A stretch of DNA of 64,000 bases from Reyranella soli (GTDB lineage: Bacteria; Pseudomonadota; Alphaproteobacteria; Reyranellales; Reyranellaceae), in the NCBI RefSeq assembly GCF_007992495.1, contig NZ_BKAJ01000021.1:1-64000 (forward strand). Reading direction: 5' to 3'. Below, in pieces: positions 16,941-25,060 of this stretch (the first letter of the stretch is position 1; each line of letters begins with the position of its first letter). The position numbers and the translations under genes were made by a program. The notes under the pieces were generated by a model that did no database searches, had not been told where the DNA came from, and saw only the letters and a program-made list of their open reading frames with translations.

Positions 16941-17241
16941 GGTTTTTGCCAATCCGCTGCCCCGAGCGCGTCGCGCGTTCCCCTATGTCGTGGTCTTGCA
17001 AAGCGACATTTCCGTACAAGGCAGCGAACGAATAATCACTTTCCTGGCTGCCAGATCGCAGGTTGCGTCGGTTGTCGGAAGGTTGACACCCATTGTCGAG
17101 TTCGCGGGCAAGGAGTTCGTCGTCCTGATGCCGTGGATGACGAGCGTGCCCGTTTCGGAACTCAGGACGCCGGTCGCGGACCTCAGGGGGTTTCGCGACC
17201 GGATCGTCGATGCCATTGATTGGCTGTTCCTCGATATCTGA
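16930..17241 (+). CDS. ccdB: CcdB-family toxin (DNA gyrase inhibitor)
   Basis: Toxin of 103 residues that by family poisons DNA gyrase subunit A. It aligns by eye with F-plasmid CcdB: MQLEVFAN at the start, VVLQSDI, TSVPVSEL, VADLRGFRD, and the C-terminal AIDWLFLDI, where the final Trp/Ile region contacts gyrase. The start at 16930 matches the CcdB N terminus; an ATG directly before it at 16927 is equally readable. Either start lies inside the ccdA reading frame (11-14 bp overlap), the coupling expected of this operon. The toxin appears full length, so the module is likely active or recently active. Confidence 0.88.
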   Translation: MQLEVFANPLPRARRAFPYVVVLQSDISVQGSERIITFLAARSQVASVVGRLTPIVEFAGKEFVVLMPWMTSVPVSELRTPVADLRGFRDRIVDAIDWLFLDI

Positions 17242-17245
17242 TTGA

Positions 17246-18460
17246 TCAAAGACCGTCGTCACCGGGAAAGACGGGGCGTTCGATGATCATGCGGTAGCAA
17301 TCGAGACTGCCGCTGAGGAACTCGTACGCCGCGCCCCACAGATAAAGCCGGAAGCGGCGATAGTTGAATTCGCCGAAACGGGCGATCACCTCCTGGCGGT
17401 TCTGGTCGAAATTCCTCGCCCACTGCTGGAAGGTGAGGAAATAGCTGAAACGATCGTCATGCATTTCGCGCACGCGCAGCGGGGTGCGGGCCATCTGGGC
17501 GAGAAAGTCGTGCAGGACGAGGAAGGAATGGTTCCCGCCGTAGATGTATTTCACCATGAACGACGACAGCTCGTACTTCTTCGTACAGGCGCTGCCGTCG
17601 AGGAAGACCCGACCGCCCGGCTTCAGGAGCGACGTGAACTTGGCGCAAACGGCGCCGTAATTGGGCAGATGCTCGATCACGCCCATGATCACGATGGCGT
17701 CGTATTTATCCGTGGTCTCGTAAGCCAGGAAGTCGCAATCGATGATCGACCAGTCATGCCCCAACTCGGCAGCGCGGCGCTCGAGATACGCCTTCGATTC
17801 CTTGGAGATGGTGAGGCCGGTGCATTTGACCCCGCGCTGCGAGGCATAGATGAACCACGCGCCCCATCCCGGACCGATCTCGAGGATGCGGTCTCCCGGC
17901 TTCAGGCCGAGCTTCTCGAAACAATAGTCGAACTTCCTGACGGTCGCGGCGCTCAGCGTGTCCTCAGGTCCGCTGTAGATGCCTTGCGTGTACATCGGAT
18001 GGTCGCGATCGAGGAAGCTCAGGAAGAACCCCGAATCGATGTCGTAGTGATCCGATATCGCCTTCCGGTTCGTCCGCACCTGGCCGAACAGCAGAGGTTG
18101 CAGGAAGCGCCACAAGGTGACGGCATAATGCCGATCACCCATCGACCGGCGGACCTCGAAGGGCCGCAGCATGTCGCCTTCTATGTCGACATGCCCCGCG
18201 ACATAGGCGTCGCCGACCCGCCCTTCGTCCATGCTGGCAAAGGCACGCAGGGCCTGGCGGTTGCGCAGGGTGAGGGTGAAGCTTGGCGGGCCGTCACCGA
18301 AGCTTCGGCGACGACCGTCCGGAAAGACGATCTCGAAGGGAGTTTGAGATTGGGTGAAGCGGCTCAGGATTCGATCGACCAGCCCAGTAGACTGTGCAGC
18401 AGGTGCTGCCGAAACGCTTGGCGCGCCGGCAGCAGTCGTGGGCGAAGCCTGATCATTCAT
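17246..18460 (-). CDS. Cyclopropane-fatty-acyl-phospholipid synthase-like SAM methyltransferase
   Basis: SAM-dependent enzyme of the CFA synthase family, 404 residues. The SAM-binding motif EIGPGWG is at 194-200, preceded by the CFA-type substrate region DHYDI...FFLSFLD, MYTQGIY. It also has VIEHLPNYG and a C-terminal RYxxWG-like segment (RLYLWGAAYEF). The family adds a methylene or methyl group to lipid or related acceptors; whether this one makes cyclopropane fatty acids is not certain, since the catalytic residues diverge from E. coli Cfa. The ATG at 18460 follows a GGGAG site; a longer upstream frame is a poor Cys-containing leader. Convergent with ccdB at a 4-bp gap. Confidence 0.82.
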   Translation of the reverse strand: MNDQASPTTAAGAPSVSAAPAAQSTGLVDRILSRFTQSQTPFEIVFPDGRRRSFGDGPPSFTLTLRNRQALRAFASMDEGRVGDAYVAGHVDIEGDMLRPFEVRRSMGDRHYAVTLWRFLQPLLFGQVRTNRKAISDHYDIDSGFFLSFLDRDHPMYTQGIYSGPEDTLSAATVRKFDYCFEKLGLKPGDRILEIGPGWGAWFIYASQRGVKCTGLTISKESKAYLERRAAELGHDWSIIDCDFLAYETTDKYDAIVIMGVIEHLPNYGAVCAKFTSLLKPGGRVFLDGSACTKKYELSSFMVKYIYGGNHSFLVLHDFLAQMARTPLRVREMHDDRFSYFLTFQQWARNFDQNRQEVIARFGEFNYRRFRLYLWGAAYEFLSGSLDCYRMIIERPVFPGDDGL

Positions 18461-18900
18461 GTTCGCTCCCTGGGGATGGCAACAGCCGGCATTTACAACA
18501 TCGAGCTGCCTGTATGCCACAGACCTGTGCGAGACAGCAGCCCCCCGAGGTCGGTCGCCTGTTACATTATCCGCTGATCGTGTCGGCACGGATAGAGCCT
18601 ACCCGTTACCGGACGGGAACGGCGTTATATCCCGCCCGCCGTCAACGCGTTCGCCAGGAGTCGAAGTTGGCTGCCGTCGTGGCGCGGAGCCCACAGGGCT
18701 GTACGATCCATCCGCGGAGGATCAGAAGCTGCCTGATCCAGCGGATGGTGGGCGAACAGGGACAGATACGGCTTGTGAATGGCGAGGTCGCCGCGCGTGA
18801 GCGGCGCCTCGTAGGAGTCCCAGTAGTAGAAGTTCCGAAGGTCGCCCAGGAAACGCGCTGTCGGGCGGCGTGCGCTGGCGGGCGACCTTCGCGGCTGGGA
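18461..18900. other. 440-bp gap without a confident gene
   Basis: It lies between the methyltransferase start and the stop of the LLM oxidoreductase, both on the minus strand, so it must contain the methyltransferase promoter. Minus-strand bases of about 18690-18870 have coding-like codon use and read FLGDLRNFYYWDSYEAPLTR and more, in the same frame as the LLM gene but after its TAA stop. I do not recognise this peptide; it may be the tail of a lost gene. The frame closes near 18630 with no start codon of its own. Confidence 0.4.
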
Positions 18901-20007
18901 TTATTCGGCGGCGAGCTTGGCCTTGGCCGGCTTGAGGTGCTGCACCTTGGGCATCACTTCCTTGGACAGCAGCTCGAGCGAATGGCGCCAGGCCTTGGGA
19001 TTGTCGGCGTAGTCGAAGCCGAAGACCAGGAGCTGGCCGAAGCCGCCGACCTCGTCGTAGATCTTCTCGATCTTCTCGATGACCGTCTTGGGCGAGCCGA
19101 TGATCCAGTTGTGCCGGGCGCAGTAGTCCGGCGTGACGTCGGAATCGGCGACGCCCGGATCGTGCTTGAGATAATCCAGGAAGCCGAACTGGCCGAGCAG
19201 CGGCAGGAAGTACTCGCGCATCATGCGGCCCATGTAGGAGCCGGCCGAGAGCTTGAACGCTTCCTCGTCGGTGTCGGCAACGAACACTTCGCGCACCATG
19301 CGCCACTCGCCGCGGTCGGGCTTGCGGCCAGTCTTGGCCGCGCCGATCTCGACCGCCTCCCAGTGGCTGCCGACATAAGCGGGGTTCAGATTCAAGCTCA
19401 TCGGCAGGAAGCCCTTCTCGCCGGCGAGCTTCAGCGTGTCGGAGCCCTTGGACAGGCCGGCGACGCCGATCGGCGGATGCGGGGCCTGCAATGGCTTAAT
19501 ATGCGGACGCAGCACGCCGAACATCTCGCCGGGCTTGCTGACGTTCCAGAACTTGCCCTTGTAGTCGAACGGCTCGGGCGAGCTCCACAGCTTCAGGATG
19601 ATCTCCAGCGCCTCGCGGGTCATGTCGCGGTTGACGCCCGACATGCCGTCGACGTTGAACATCGCCCAGTCGCTGGGCAGGCCCGACGCCGCCACGCCGA
19701 AATTGAGTCGGCCACCTGAAATGTGATCGAGCATGGCGACGCGGTTGGCGAGCTCCGCGGGATGGTGATAGGGCAGCAAGAAGCCGCCGGGGCCGAGCCG
19801 GATGTTCTTGGTCTGCATCAGGCCCTGCGCCACCAGCAGGTCGGGCGAGGGATGCGGTTCCCAGGGAGCGGTGTGATGCTCGCCAATCCAGCACTCGGCG
19901 AAGCCCAGCTCGTCGAGCCAGCGGATGACCTGCAGGTCCCACTCGTGCCCGTCCTTGAGCGGCCTCTCCGGCGGATGCGACGGCATCGTGAAATATCCGA
20001 ATTGCAT
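18901..20007 (-). CDS. LLM-class flavin-dependent oxidoreductase (luciferase-like)
   Basis: FMN- or F420-type monooxygenase with a bacterial-luciferase TIM barrel, 368 residues. Recognisable parts: MQFGYFTMPSHPP at the start, ECWIGEHHTAPWEPHPSPD, the IRLGPGGFLLPYHHP barrel strand and HISGGRLNFGV. It resembles the group of two-component flavin monooxygenases that take FMNH2 from a separate reductase; none is encoded next door. Substrate unknown. The ATG at 20007 is preceded by TCAGGAGGAAAC. Divergent from the hydrolase at 20126, with 118 bp between starts. Confidence 0.88.
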   Translation of the reverse strand: MQFGYFTMPSHPPERPLKDGHEWDLQVIRWLDELGFAECWIGEHHTAPWEPHPSPDLLVAQGLMQTKNIRLGPGGFLLPYHHPAELANRVAMLDHISGGRLNFGVAASGLPSDWAMFNVDGMSGVNRDMTREALEIILKLWSSPEPFDYKGKFWNVSKPGEMFGVLRPHIKPLQAPHPPIGVAGLSKGSDTLKLAGEKGFLPMSLNLNPAYVGSHWEAVEIGAAKTGRKPDRGEWRMVREVFVADTDEEAFKLSAGSYMGRMMREYFLPLLGQFGFLDYLKHDPGVADSDVTPDYCARHNWIIGSPKTVIEKIEKIYDEVGGFGQLLVFGFDYADNPKAWRHSLELLSKEVMPKVQHLKPAKAKLAAE

Positions 20008-20125
20008 CGTTTCCTCCTGAGTTATTGCCCGAAGTCGACTACCATCGGCCCGTCGGCGCAAGAGCCCATGCATGCATGGCTGCCGGCCGACAGCAGGCAA
20101 CGGATCGCGTGAAGGAATTTTTCTG

Positions 20126-21379
20126 ATGGCAAAGTCTCGACGGGCGGTTTTCGTGTGTTGTGACGGGCTCGGCCGCGACTGGGTGCGGCCCGAGACGACG
20201 CCGTTTCTCACCGAGCTGCGGGATTCGAGTCTGTGGTGCGGCGAACATAATGCGGTGTTCCCCTCGGTGACACGCGTGTCGGCCGCCTCGATCTCGACCG
20301 GCTGCCTGCCGGCGCGCCATGGCCTGCACGGCAATCGCATGGGCCTGATGGAAGAGGGCAGGATCGTCGTCCGTGACGTCGGCGCACCGGATTTCCGCAC
20401 GCACATGCGTCGCGCCACGGGGGCCACGCTGCTGGTCCCCTCGATTGCCGAGCGCGTCGCCGAGGCGGGCGGCTTCATTGCTTTCTCGAACGTCTCGCCG
20501 GGGGCGGCCTACTTCCTCGATCCCGAGCATTTCGGCCACATCCATCATCGTGCAGGTTCGTTTGCGCCCGGCGGCGAGAGCGTCGGCGCCCTCGAGGTCA
20601 CGCACGATTCCGCCGGCGACTGGGCGATGACCCAGCGCTTCTGTGCCGAGGTTCTGAGCGACGCCAAGCCGGCGGTGGCCTTCCTCTGGATCTGCGATCC
20701 CGACCACACGCTGCATGCCGTGCCGCTGGGTTCGCCCGCGCACCTCGACGTGTTGCGCCAGGCCGATCGCTGTGTCGCCGAGGTCCATCGGACGGTCGAG
20801 CGGCTGCGCGGCGAAGGCGAGGAGATCCTGCTGCTGGTCGGCTCCGACCATGGCCACGAGACGATCGGCGACAGCATCGATGTCGAGGAGTGGCTGGCGG
20901 CGAACGGCCTGAAGGAACTTTTGGGTACGGGCGACGTGGCGGTGGCGGGGCAGGGCACCTCGGCGCTGCTCTATGCGACCGATCGCGGGCGAGCGGGCGT
21001 GCTCGGCGTCGTCGAGGCGATACGCCGCGCGCCGTGGGCGGGCGACGTCCTGGTCGGCGCCGATCTTGTTGCAAAGGGCTTCACGGCCGACGGCGTGGTC
21101 GCCGCCGTCGACACGGCGCGGCAGGACGAGGCCAATCCCCACGGCGTCCCCGGCCGGCGCTGGATGGTGAAGGAAGGCAAGGCCGTGCCGATCGGCTGCG
21201 GCCAGCACGGCGGCCTCGGGCCGGACGAGACCCGGCCATTCCTGATGGTCAATGACGGCGGCCGCTCCTCAGGGACTCTGCCGCGGGCGAGCAGCCTGAC
21301 GGACATCGCACCGACCATCGCACACTATCTCGGATTGCCGCTCACAGGCTTCGACGGCGCGCCGCTGCCACGGAGCTGA
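20126..21379 (+). CDS. Alkaline-phosphatase-superfamily hydrolase (nucleotide pyrophosphatase/phosphonoacetate hydrolase-like)
   Basis: Metal-dependent phospho- or phosphonohydrolase, 417 residues. Metal ligands and nucleophile can be placed by family pattern: Asp13 in VCCDGLG, a probable nucleophile Thr49 in FPSVTR, the second-metal set DPDHTLH, SDHGHE, and a late His in CGQHGG. No signal peptide is present, so it acts in the cytoplasm. The ATG at 20126 has GAAGGA upstream. The FPSVTRVSAAS...GCLPARHGLHGN block is typical of the type I phosphodiesterase branch. Exact substrate unresolved. It is followed by the nested inverted-repeat island. Confidence 0.82.
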   Translation: MAKSRRAVFVCCDGLGRDWVRPETTPFLTELRDSSLWCGEHNAVFPSVTRVSAASISTGCLPARHGLHGNRMGLMEEGRIVVRDVGAPDFRTHMRRATGATLLVPSIAERVAEAGGFIAFSNVSPGAAYFLDPEHFGHIHHRAGSFAPGGESVGALEVTHDSAGDWAMTQRFCAEVLSDAKPAVAFLWICDPDHTLHAVPLGSPAHLDVLRQADRCVAEVHRTVERLRGEGEEILLLVGSDHGHETIGDSIDVEEWLAANGLKELLGTGDVAVAGQGTSALLYATDRGRAGVLGVVEAIRRAPWAGDVLVGADLVAKGFTADGVVAAVDTARQDEANPHGVPGRRWMVKEGKAVPIGCGQHGGLGPDETRPFLMVNDGGRSSGTLPRASSLTDIAPTIAHYLGLPLTGFDGAPLPRS

Positions 21380-21384
21380 TCATG

Positions 21385-21712
21385 CTCTTCCGGACCGTGA
21401 GCCTCCTGGCTCGCTCATGATTCATATTCCTTTCCCCCAAGGGGGCAGGGCTATCGCATATGACCAATTTTCCGTCATCCCGAGCGGAGCCGCCCGAAGG
21501 GCGGCGCAGTGGAGGGACCTGTTTTGTCGATGCATCAACAAAACAGGTCCCTCCACTGCGCCTCGCTACGCTCGGCTCCGCTCGGGATGACGGGGGTTTA
21601 CAGTCATCAGCGATGGCCCTGCCCAAGGGGAGCCCAAGGGGGGAGAGGAGCAAGAGAAAGTAGCTTGAGGAAGAATCATGAGCGAGCCGGAGGCTCGCGG
21701 TCCGGAAGAGGA
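21385..21712. repeat. Nested island of three inverted repeat pairs
   Basis: A 328-bp non-coding stretch built symmetrically. The outer arms, CTCTTCCGGACCGTGAGCCT... (21385-21423) and its inverted copy (21674-21712), belong to the family seen after aspS. The middle arms carry CCCAAGGGGGCAGGGCTATC near 21437-21460 and an inverted match near 21610-21640. The inner arms are 54 nt each (21474-21527 and 21538-21591) with a 10-nt loop CGATGCATCA; their outermost 19 and innermost ~24 bases pair almost perfectly. The inner repeat begins GTCATCCCGAGCGGAGC, and a degenerate half copy occurs near 42960. It separates the hydrolase and isochorismatase-like genes. Confidence 0.85.
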
Positions 21713-21717
21713 GACAA

Positions 21718-22275
21718 ATGACCGACGACGTCCTGATCCTGATCGATCAGCAGAAGGCGATGGGCCATCCCAGGTGGGGCCCGCGTAACAACCCGCAGGC
21801 CGAGGGGAACATCTTCCATCTGCTGTCGACGTGGCGGGCGCGCAAGTGCCCGGTCATCCATGTGAAACACGATTCGACTTCGCCCGACTCGCCGTTCCGG
21901 CCGGGGCAGGTCGGCAACGAGTTCCTGCCGCTGACCGCGCCTTTTCCGGGCGAGACCGTGGTCGCCAAGAAGGTGCACAGCGCCTTCATCGGCACCGACC
22001 TCGTCGCGCGACTGGAGGCGATGGGGCGGCCCTCGCTCGTGATCTGCGGCGTGCTGCTCGCCAACTCCGTCGAGGCGACGGTACGCAACGCCGCCAACCT
22101 CGGCTTCAGCGTGCGCTTGCCGGCCGATGCCTGCTGGTCGTGCGATAAGCGCGACCTGACCGGCAGGCTATGGCCCGCCGAGGACGTGCATCAGCTCACG
22201 CTGGCGCTGCTCGACGGGGAATACGCCCAGGTCACCACCAGCATTGCGGTGCAGGCGAGCACGATCGGTCGGTGA
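21718..22275 (+). CDS. Isochorismatase-like (cysteine hydrolase fold) protein with Ser at the Cys position
   Basis: 185 residues with the isochorismatase/nicotinamidase alpha-beta fold. Asp10 (LIDQQ) and Lys84 or Lys85 (AKKVHSAF) fit two members of the usual Asp-Lys-Cys triad. At the third position the family pattern G-V-x-T-x-x-C-V-x-A-T reads GVLLANSVEAT, placing Ser117 where the nucleophilic Cys belongs. That speaks against ordinary amidase chemistry; some members of this superfamily work without Cys. The ATG lies 6 bp after the outer arm of the repeat island, whose edge supplies AGAGGAGA as ribosome-binding site. Confidence 0.82.
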   Translation: MTDDVLILIDQQKAMGHPRWGPRNNPQAEGNIFHLLSTWRARKCPVIHVKHDSTSPDSPFRPGQVGNEFLPLTAPFPGETVVAKKVHSAFIGTDLVARLEAMGRPSLVICGVLLANSVEATVRNAANLGFSVRLPADACWSCDKRDLTGRLWPAEDVHQLTLALLDGEYAQVTTSIAVQASTIGR

Positions 22276-22278
22276 CGA

Positions 22279-22533
22279 TCACCGGCCGGGCGGCTCGACG
22301 ATCAGCGCGACGACGCGCTTCACCAGCGGCATGACCAGCAGGAGCGTGGGAAAGGCGATCACCCAGGACAGGCCCCATGCCGCCAACCATGTCGAGGGAA
22401 AGGTTTGCGAAAAGCCGAGGCTGCGCGCCGTGGCGATGCCGGAGACGACGAACATCATGAACAGCGACAGCACGAGCGGCACGACGACGCCGGCATAACG
22501 CGCCGGCAGCTTCCGGGCAGGAAAGGATTTCAT
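22279..22533 (-). CDS. DUF2798-family small membrane protein
   Basis: 84 residues with two clear transmembrane helices (about 17-37 and 50-74) separated by SGIATARSLGFSQTFPSTW, ending in a basic segment. This matches the DUF2798 family of uncharacterised two-helix inner-membrane proteins. The ATG at 22533 (MKSFPARK) gives the usual family length; an ATG at 22557 would add eight residues. Convergent with the isochorismatase-like gene, with only 3 bp between stops. No function is known for the family. Confidence 0.75.
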   Translation of the reverse strand: MKSFPARKLPARYAGVVVPLVLSLFMMFVVSGIATARSLGFSQTFPSTWLAAWGLSWVIAFPTLLLVMPLVKRVVALIVEPPGR

Positions 22534-22651
22534 CACAGGCAACTCTCGCCATTGCATCCGCCGAACGATCGGCGCACCGGCTGAAGCCCGGTTGGATGCG
22601 TTGCCTTACGTGAGACGCTTACGACCTTCGATGAAGGCAGCCAAATTTAAC

Positions 22652-23062
22652 TCAGTTGCGAATGGTTCGCAAGTGGCTTCGAGGGTCATCGACGTCGGCA
22701 TCGATATTCTCCCCAGGGACGACGACGCTCATGGTCGTCGCACCATCGGCCGAGTGGAAGCGGTGCCATATGCCGGGCGGAACGATGACCAGCATGCCCG
22801 CGCCAATCGTGTAGGAGCGCGGCCCGTCCTCCTCGACGATGTCCAGGACCGTGCTGCCTTCCAGGACCCAGACGAGCTCATCCGCGGGATGGGTCTCCCA
22901 ATGGCCCTTCCCGGAGGACTTGCCGAGAAGCAGCAGTCCGTCGCGGTAGCGGGCGAGATCCGCCGTGCTGCCCTTGCGCTCTGCGCGCGTCGTCTTTGGC
23001 GTCTTGCCACGGAACATCGTGAGCTTGTCGGCTTCTGCGGTGACATCGACGATGGTCGGCAT
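22652..23062 (-). CDS. Single-domain cupin protein
   Basis: 136 residues with one cupin barrel (about 50-120). The first cupin motif shows GHWETHPADELVWVLEG and the second shows GAGMLVIVPPGIWHRFHS, so His and Glu metal ligands are plausible. The fold serves in dioxygenases, isomerases and sensors; no specific role can be given. The ATG at 23062 has GGAGGG upstream; a longer frame reaching 23143 has no family match. A 7-bp inverted repeat TTGCGAA / TTCGCAA lies at its very 3' end (22656-22672). Divergent from a LysR gene, which makes it a candidate target of that regulator. Confidence 0.8.
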   Translation of the reverse strand: MPTIVDVTAEADKLTMFRGKTPKTTRAERKGSTADLARYRDGLLLLGKSSGKGHWETHPADELVWVLEGSTVLDIVEEDGPRSYTIGAGMLVIVPPGIWHRFHSADGATTMSVVVPGENIDADVDDPRSHLRTIRN

Positions 23063-23216
23063 CTGGCCCTCCGTGCGTTCGGCGGTGCGGGCCCAGTGTA
23101 GAGCCACGAATTCGTGGCGGTGATCTCCGATATCGAAGCCCACTGGAACGTTTTAGTGGCACCCGGCCTATGGTACGAGGGGTCGAGGCTGCAGGCTTGC
23201 CACGCAGGATCGCGCA

Positions 23217-24122
23217 ATGGCTGCTCCATCTGCAAAGCGCAAGGTCATGGACTGGGACGGCGTCCGCGTGTTCCTCGCGGTTGCGCGGCAGGGCTCGCTG
23301 CGCGCCGCGGGACGCGCGCTCGGTCTCAGCCAGCCGACCATCGCCCGCCGATTGGCCGAGTTCGAAGCCACGTTTGGCGGACCGACCTTGTTCGACCGGC
23401 TGCCCGAAGGCGCGCACCTCAACGCTGCCGGCCAGCGGCTGGTCGCGGCGGCCGAAAGCGTCGAGCAGGCCATGTTGACCCTGGAGCGGCGACGCGCGGC
23501 GGTCGCGCCGGCGTTGACTGGCACCGTGCGGGTGGCGGCCGGCGAGTGCGCGGCCGGTTTCCTCGCCCGCTGCCTCTCGGGAGCGACGACGGCGCCTCTG
23601 CCGTCCGGCATCACCCTGGAATTGATGCAGTCGCTGCAGCCGGCCAACCTCTTGCGGCGCGAGGCCGATCTCGCGTTGCGCCACCAGCCGCCCAAGAGCG
23701 GCGACTATTATGTCGCCAAGCTCGGCACCTTCGCCGTCGCCGTCTACCGGCGCCGCGGCGAGGAGGCCGATGCGTGGGTGGCCTATACGGAAGAGCAGTC
23801 CCAGAGCCGGATGCACGATCCCGCGCGCTGGGTACAGCGATACGTGGAGGAGACCAAGGGCACCGTGGCGCTGCGCTCACCATCACTGCTGATGCATGCC
23901 GAAGCGATCCGCGCCGGAACCGGCCGTGGCGTGCTGCCTTGCTACGTCGGCGACGCTCATCCCGTCCTCGAGCGACTGACCGCGCCGATCCCCGAGCTCG
24001 CCGCGACCTACTGGATGGTCGTCCACCGCGATCTGCGCCGCGCGCCCTGCGTGCGCGCGGCGATCGACTGGGTGCGGCGCGCCTTCGCCGAGCAGCGCGA
24101 TGTGATTGCCGGCGATGCCTAG
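23217..24122 (+). CDS. LysR-family transcriptional regulator
   Basis: 301 residues. The N-terminal winged helix-turn-helix spans about 12-70 (DWDGVRVFLAVARQGS, then AAGRALGLSQPTIARRLAEFE), followed by a linker helix and an effector-binding domain that is short in its first lobe. LysR proteins usually control a divergent gene, here the cupin at 23062 (154 bp between starts). The TauD gene 63 bp downstream may also be in its circuit. The ATG at 23217 fits the family. No inducer can be predicted. Confidence 0.85.
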   Translation: MAAPSAKRKVMDWDGVRVFLAVARQGSLRAAGRALGLSQPTIARRLAEFEATFGGPTLFDRLPEGAHLNAAGQRLVAAAESVEQAMLTLERRRAAVAPALTGTVRVAAGECAAGFLARCLSGATTAPLPSGITLELMQSLQPANLLRREADLALRHQPPKSGDYYVAKLGTFAVAVYRRRGEEADAWVAYTEEQSQSRMHDPARWVQRYVEETKGTVALRSPSLLMHAEAIRAGTGRGVLPCYVGDAHPVLERLTAPIPELAATYWMVVHRDLRRAPCVRAAIDWVRRAFAEQRDVIAGDA

Positions 24123-24185
24123 TCCTGCCGCTTGTCGCCTGTCTTGAGGCGTGCCACGCTCGCCAAACAAGCGACGAGGGTGGCC

Positions 24186-25019
24186 GTGCAGATCAATCCT
24201 CTTAGTTCGCACACCGGCGCCGAAGTGCTCGGCATCGACCTCACGCGGCCGGTCGCCGAGTCCGATCGTGCCGCGATGAACCGCGCCTTCGTCGAGCGCA
24301 GCGTGCTGGTGATCCGCGACCAGCATCTCACGCCGCCGCAGGTGGTCGACGCGGTCGGCCTGTTCGGCACGATCTTCCCGCAGCAGAACACGAAGTTCGC
24401 GATCCCGGACTGCCCGCAGATCCACTACGTCTCCAACCAGGACAGCTTTCCCGATGGCCGCCGCTACATTCCCGGTGACGGCTGGCATACCGACCATTCG
24501 AACGCCGTGCGTCCACCCAAGGCCACGGTGCTGCATGCCGTGCAGCTGCCCGACAAGGGCGGCGACACGCAGTACGCCAACATGGCCGCGGCCTATGCCG
24601 CTCTGCCGCCCGCCACCAAGGAGCGCCTCGCGCCCTTGATGGGCATCCACGTCTATCAGAGCAGTCACAGCGCGCGAAAGCTGATGGGGCTGAACGAGAC
24701 CGACAAGGAGCGCGTGCCCAACGCCGTGCTGCATCCCCTGGTGCGCATCCATCCGGAGAGCGGCGCGAAGTCGATCTACCTCAATCCGATCCGTATCGAA
24801 GGCATTTTAGGCCTCGACCACAAGGAGGCCCTGCCGCTGCTCGACGAGCTGCTCGAATACGGCACGCAGGAGCGCTTCCAGTACCGCCATGCCTGGAAGC
24901 CGGGCGACCTCGTGATGTGGGACAATCGTTGCCTGCTGCACAAGGCCAACGGCGACTACGACATGGGCCAGGTGCGCTATCTCTACCGTGTCATGCTGCA
25001 AGGCGACGTACCAAGATGA
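24186..25019 (+). CDS. TauD/TfdA-family Fe(II)/2-oxoglutarate dioxygenase (1)
   Basis: 277 residues. The iron-binding facial triad is complete: His101 and Asp103 in GWHTDHS and distal His252 in NRCLLHKA; Arg264 or Arg268 would bind 2-oxoglutarate. The opening QINPLSSHTGAEVLGIDL is typical. Family substrates include taurine, alkyl sulfates and phenoxyacetates; WHTDHS with DNRCLLHKA is common to the TfdA/sulfonate group, but the substrate is open. The GTG at 24186 is preferred because GAGGG lies 5 nt upstream; GTG 24180 is an alternative. It reads in the same direction as the molybdenum hydroxylase genes 41 bp downstream. Confidence 0.88.
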   Translation: MQINPLSSHTGAEVLGIDLTRPVAESDRAAMNRAFVERSVLVIRDQHLTPPQVVDAVGLFGTIFPQQNTKFAIPDCPQIHYVSNQDSFPDGRRYIPGDGWHTDHSNAVRPPKATVLHAVQLPDKGGDTQYANMAAAYAALPPATKERLAPLMGIHVYQSSHSARKLMGLNETDKERVPNAVLHPLVRIHPESGAKSIYLNPIRIEGILGLDHKEALPLLDELLEYGTQERFQYRHAWKPGDLVMWDNRCLLHKANGDYDMGQVRYLYRVMLQGDVPR

Positions 25020-25060
25020 GCTCTTGATGCGTTGCGTAAGCACGGTGGAATGATCACGAC

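Noticed and set aside
21342..21663. Small open frames on both strands (68-104 codons) in the repeat island
   Set aside because: Both consist of translated inverted-repeat DNA with similar peptides on either strand (SSRAEPPEGRRSGGTCFVD). Such products are common false predictions in palindromic repeats.
22656..22672. 7-bp inverted repeat TTGCGAA / TTCGCAA as a terminator
   Set aside because: It lies inside the last codons of the cupin gene and has no T-tract, so I only mention it as a possible site and do not list it as a terminator.
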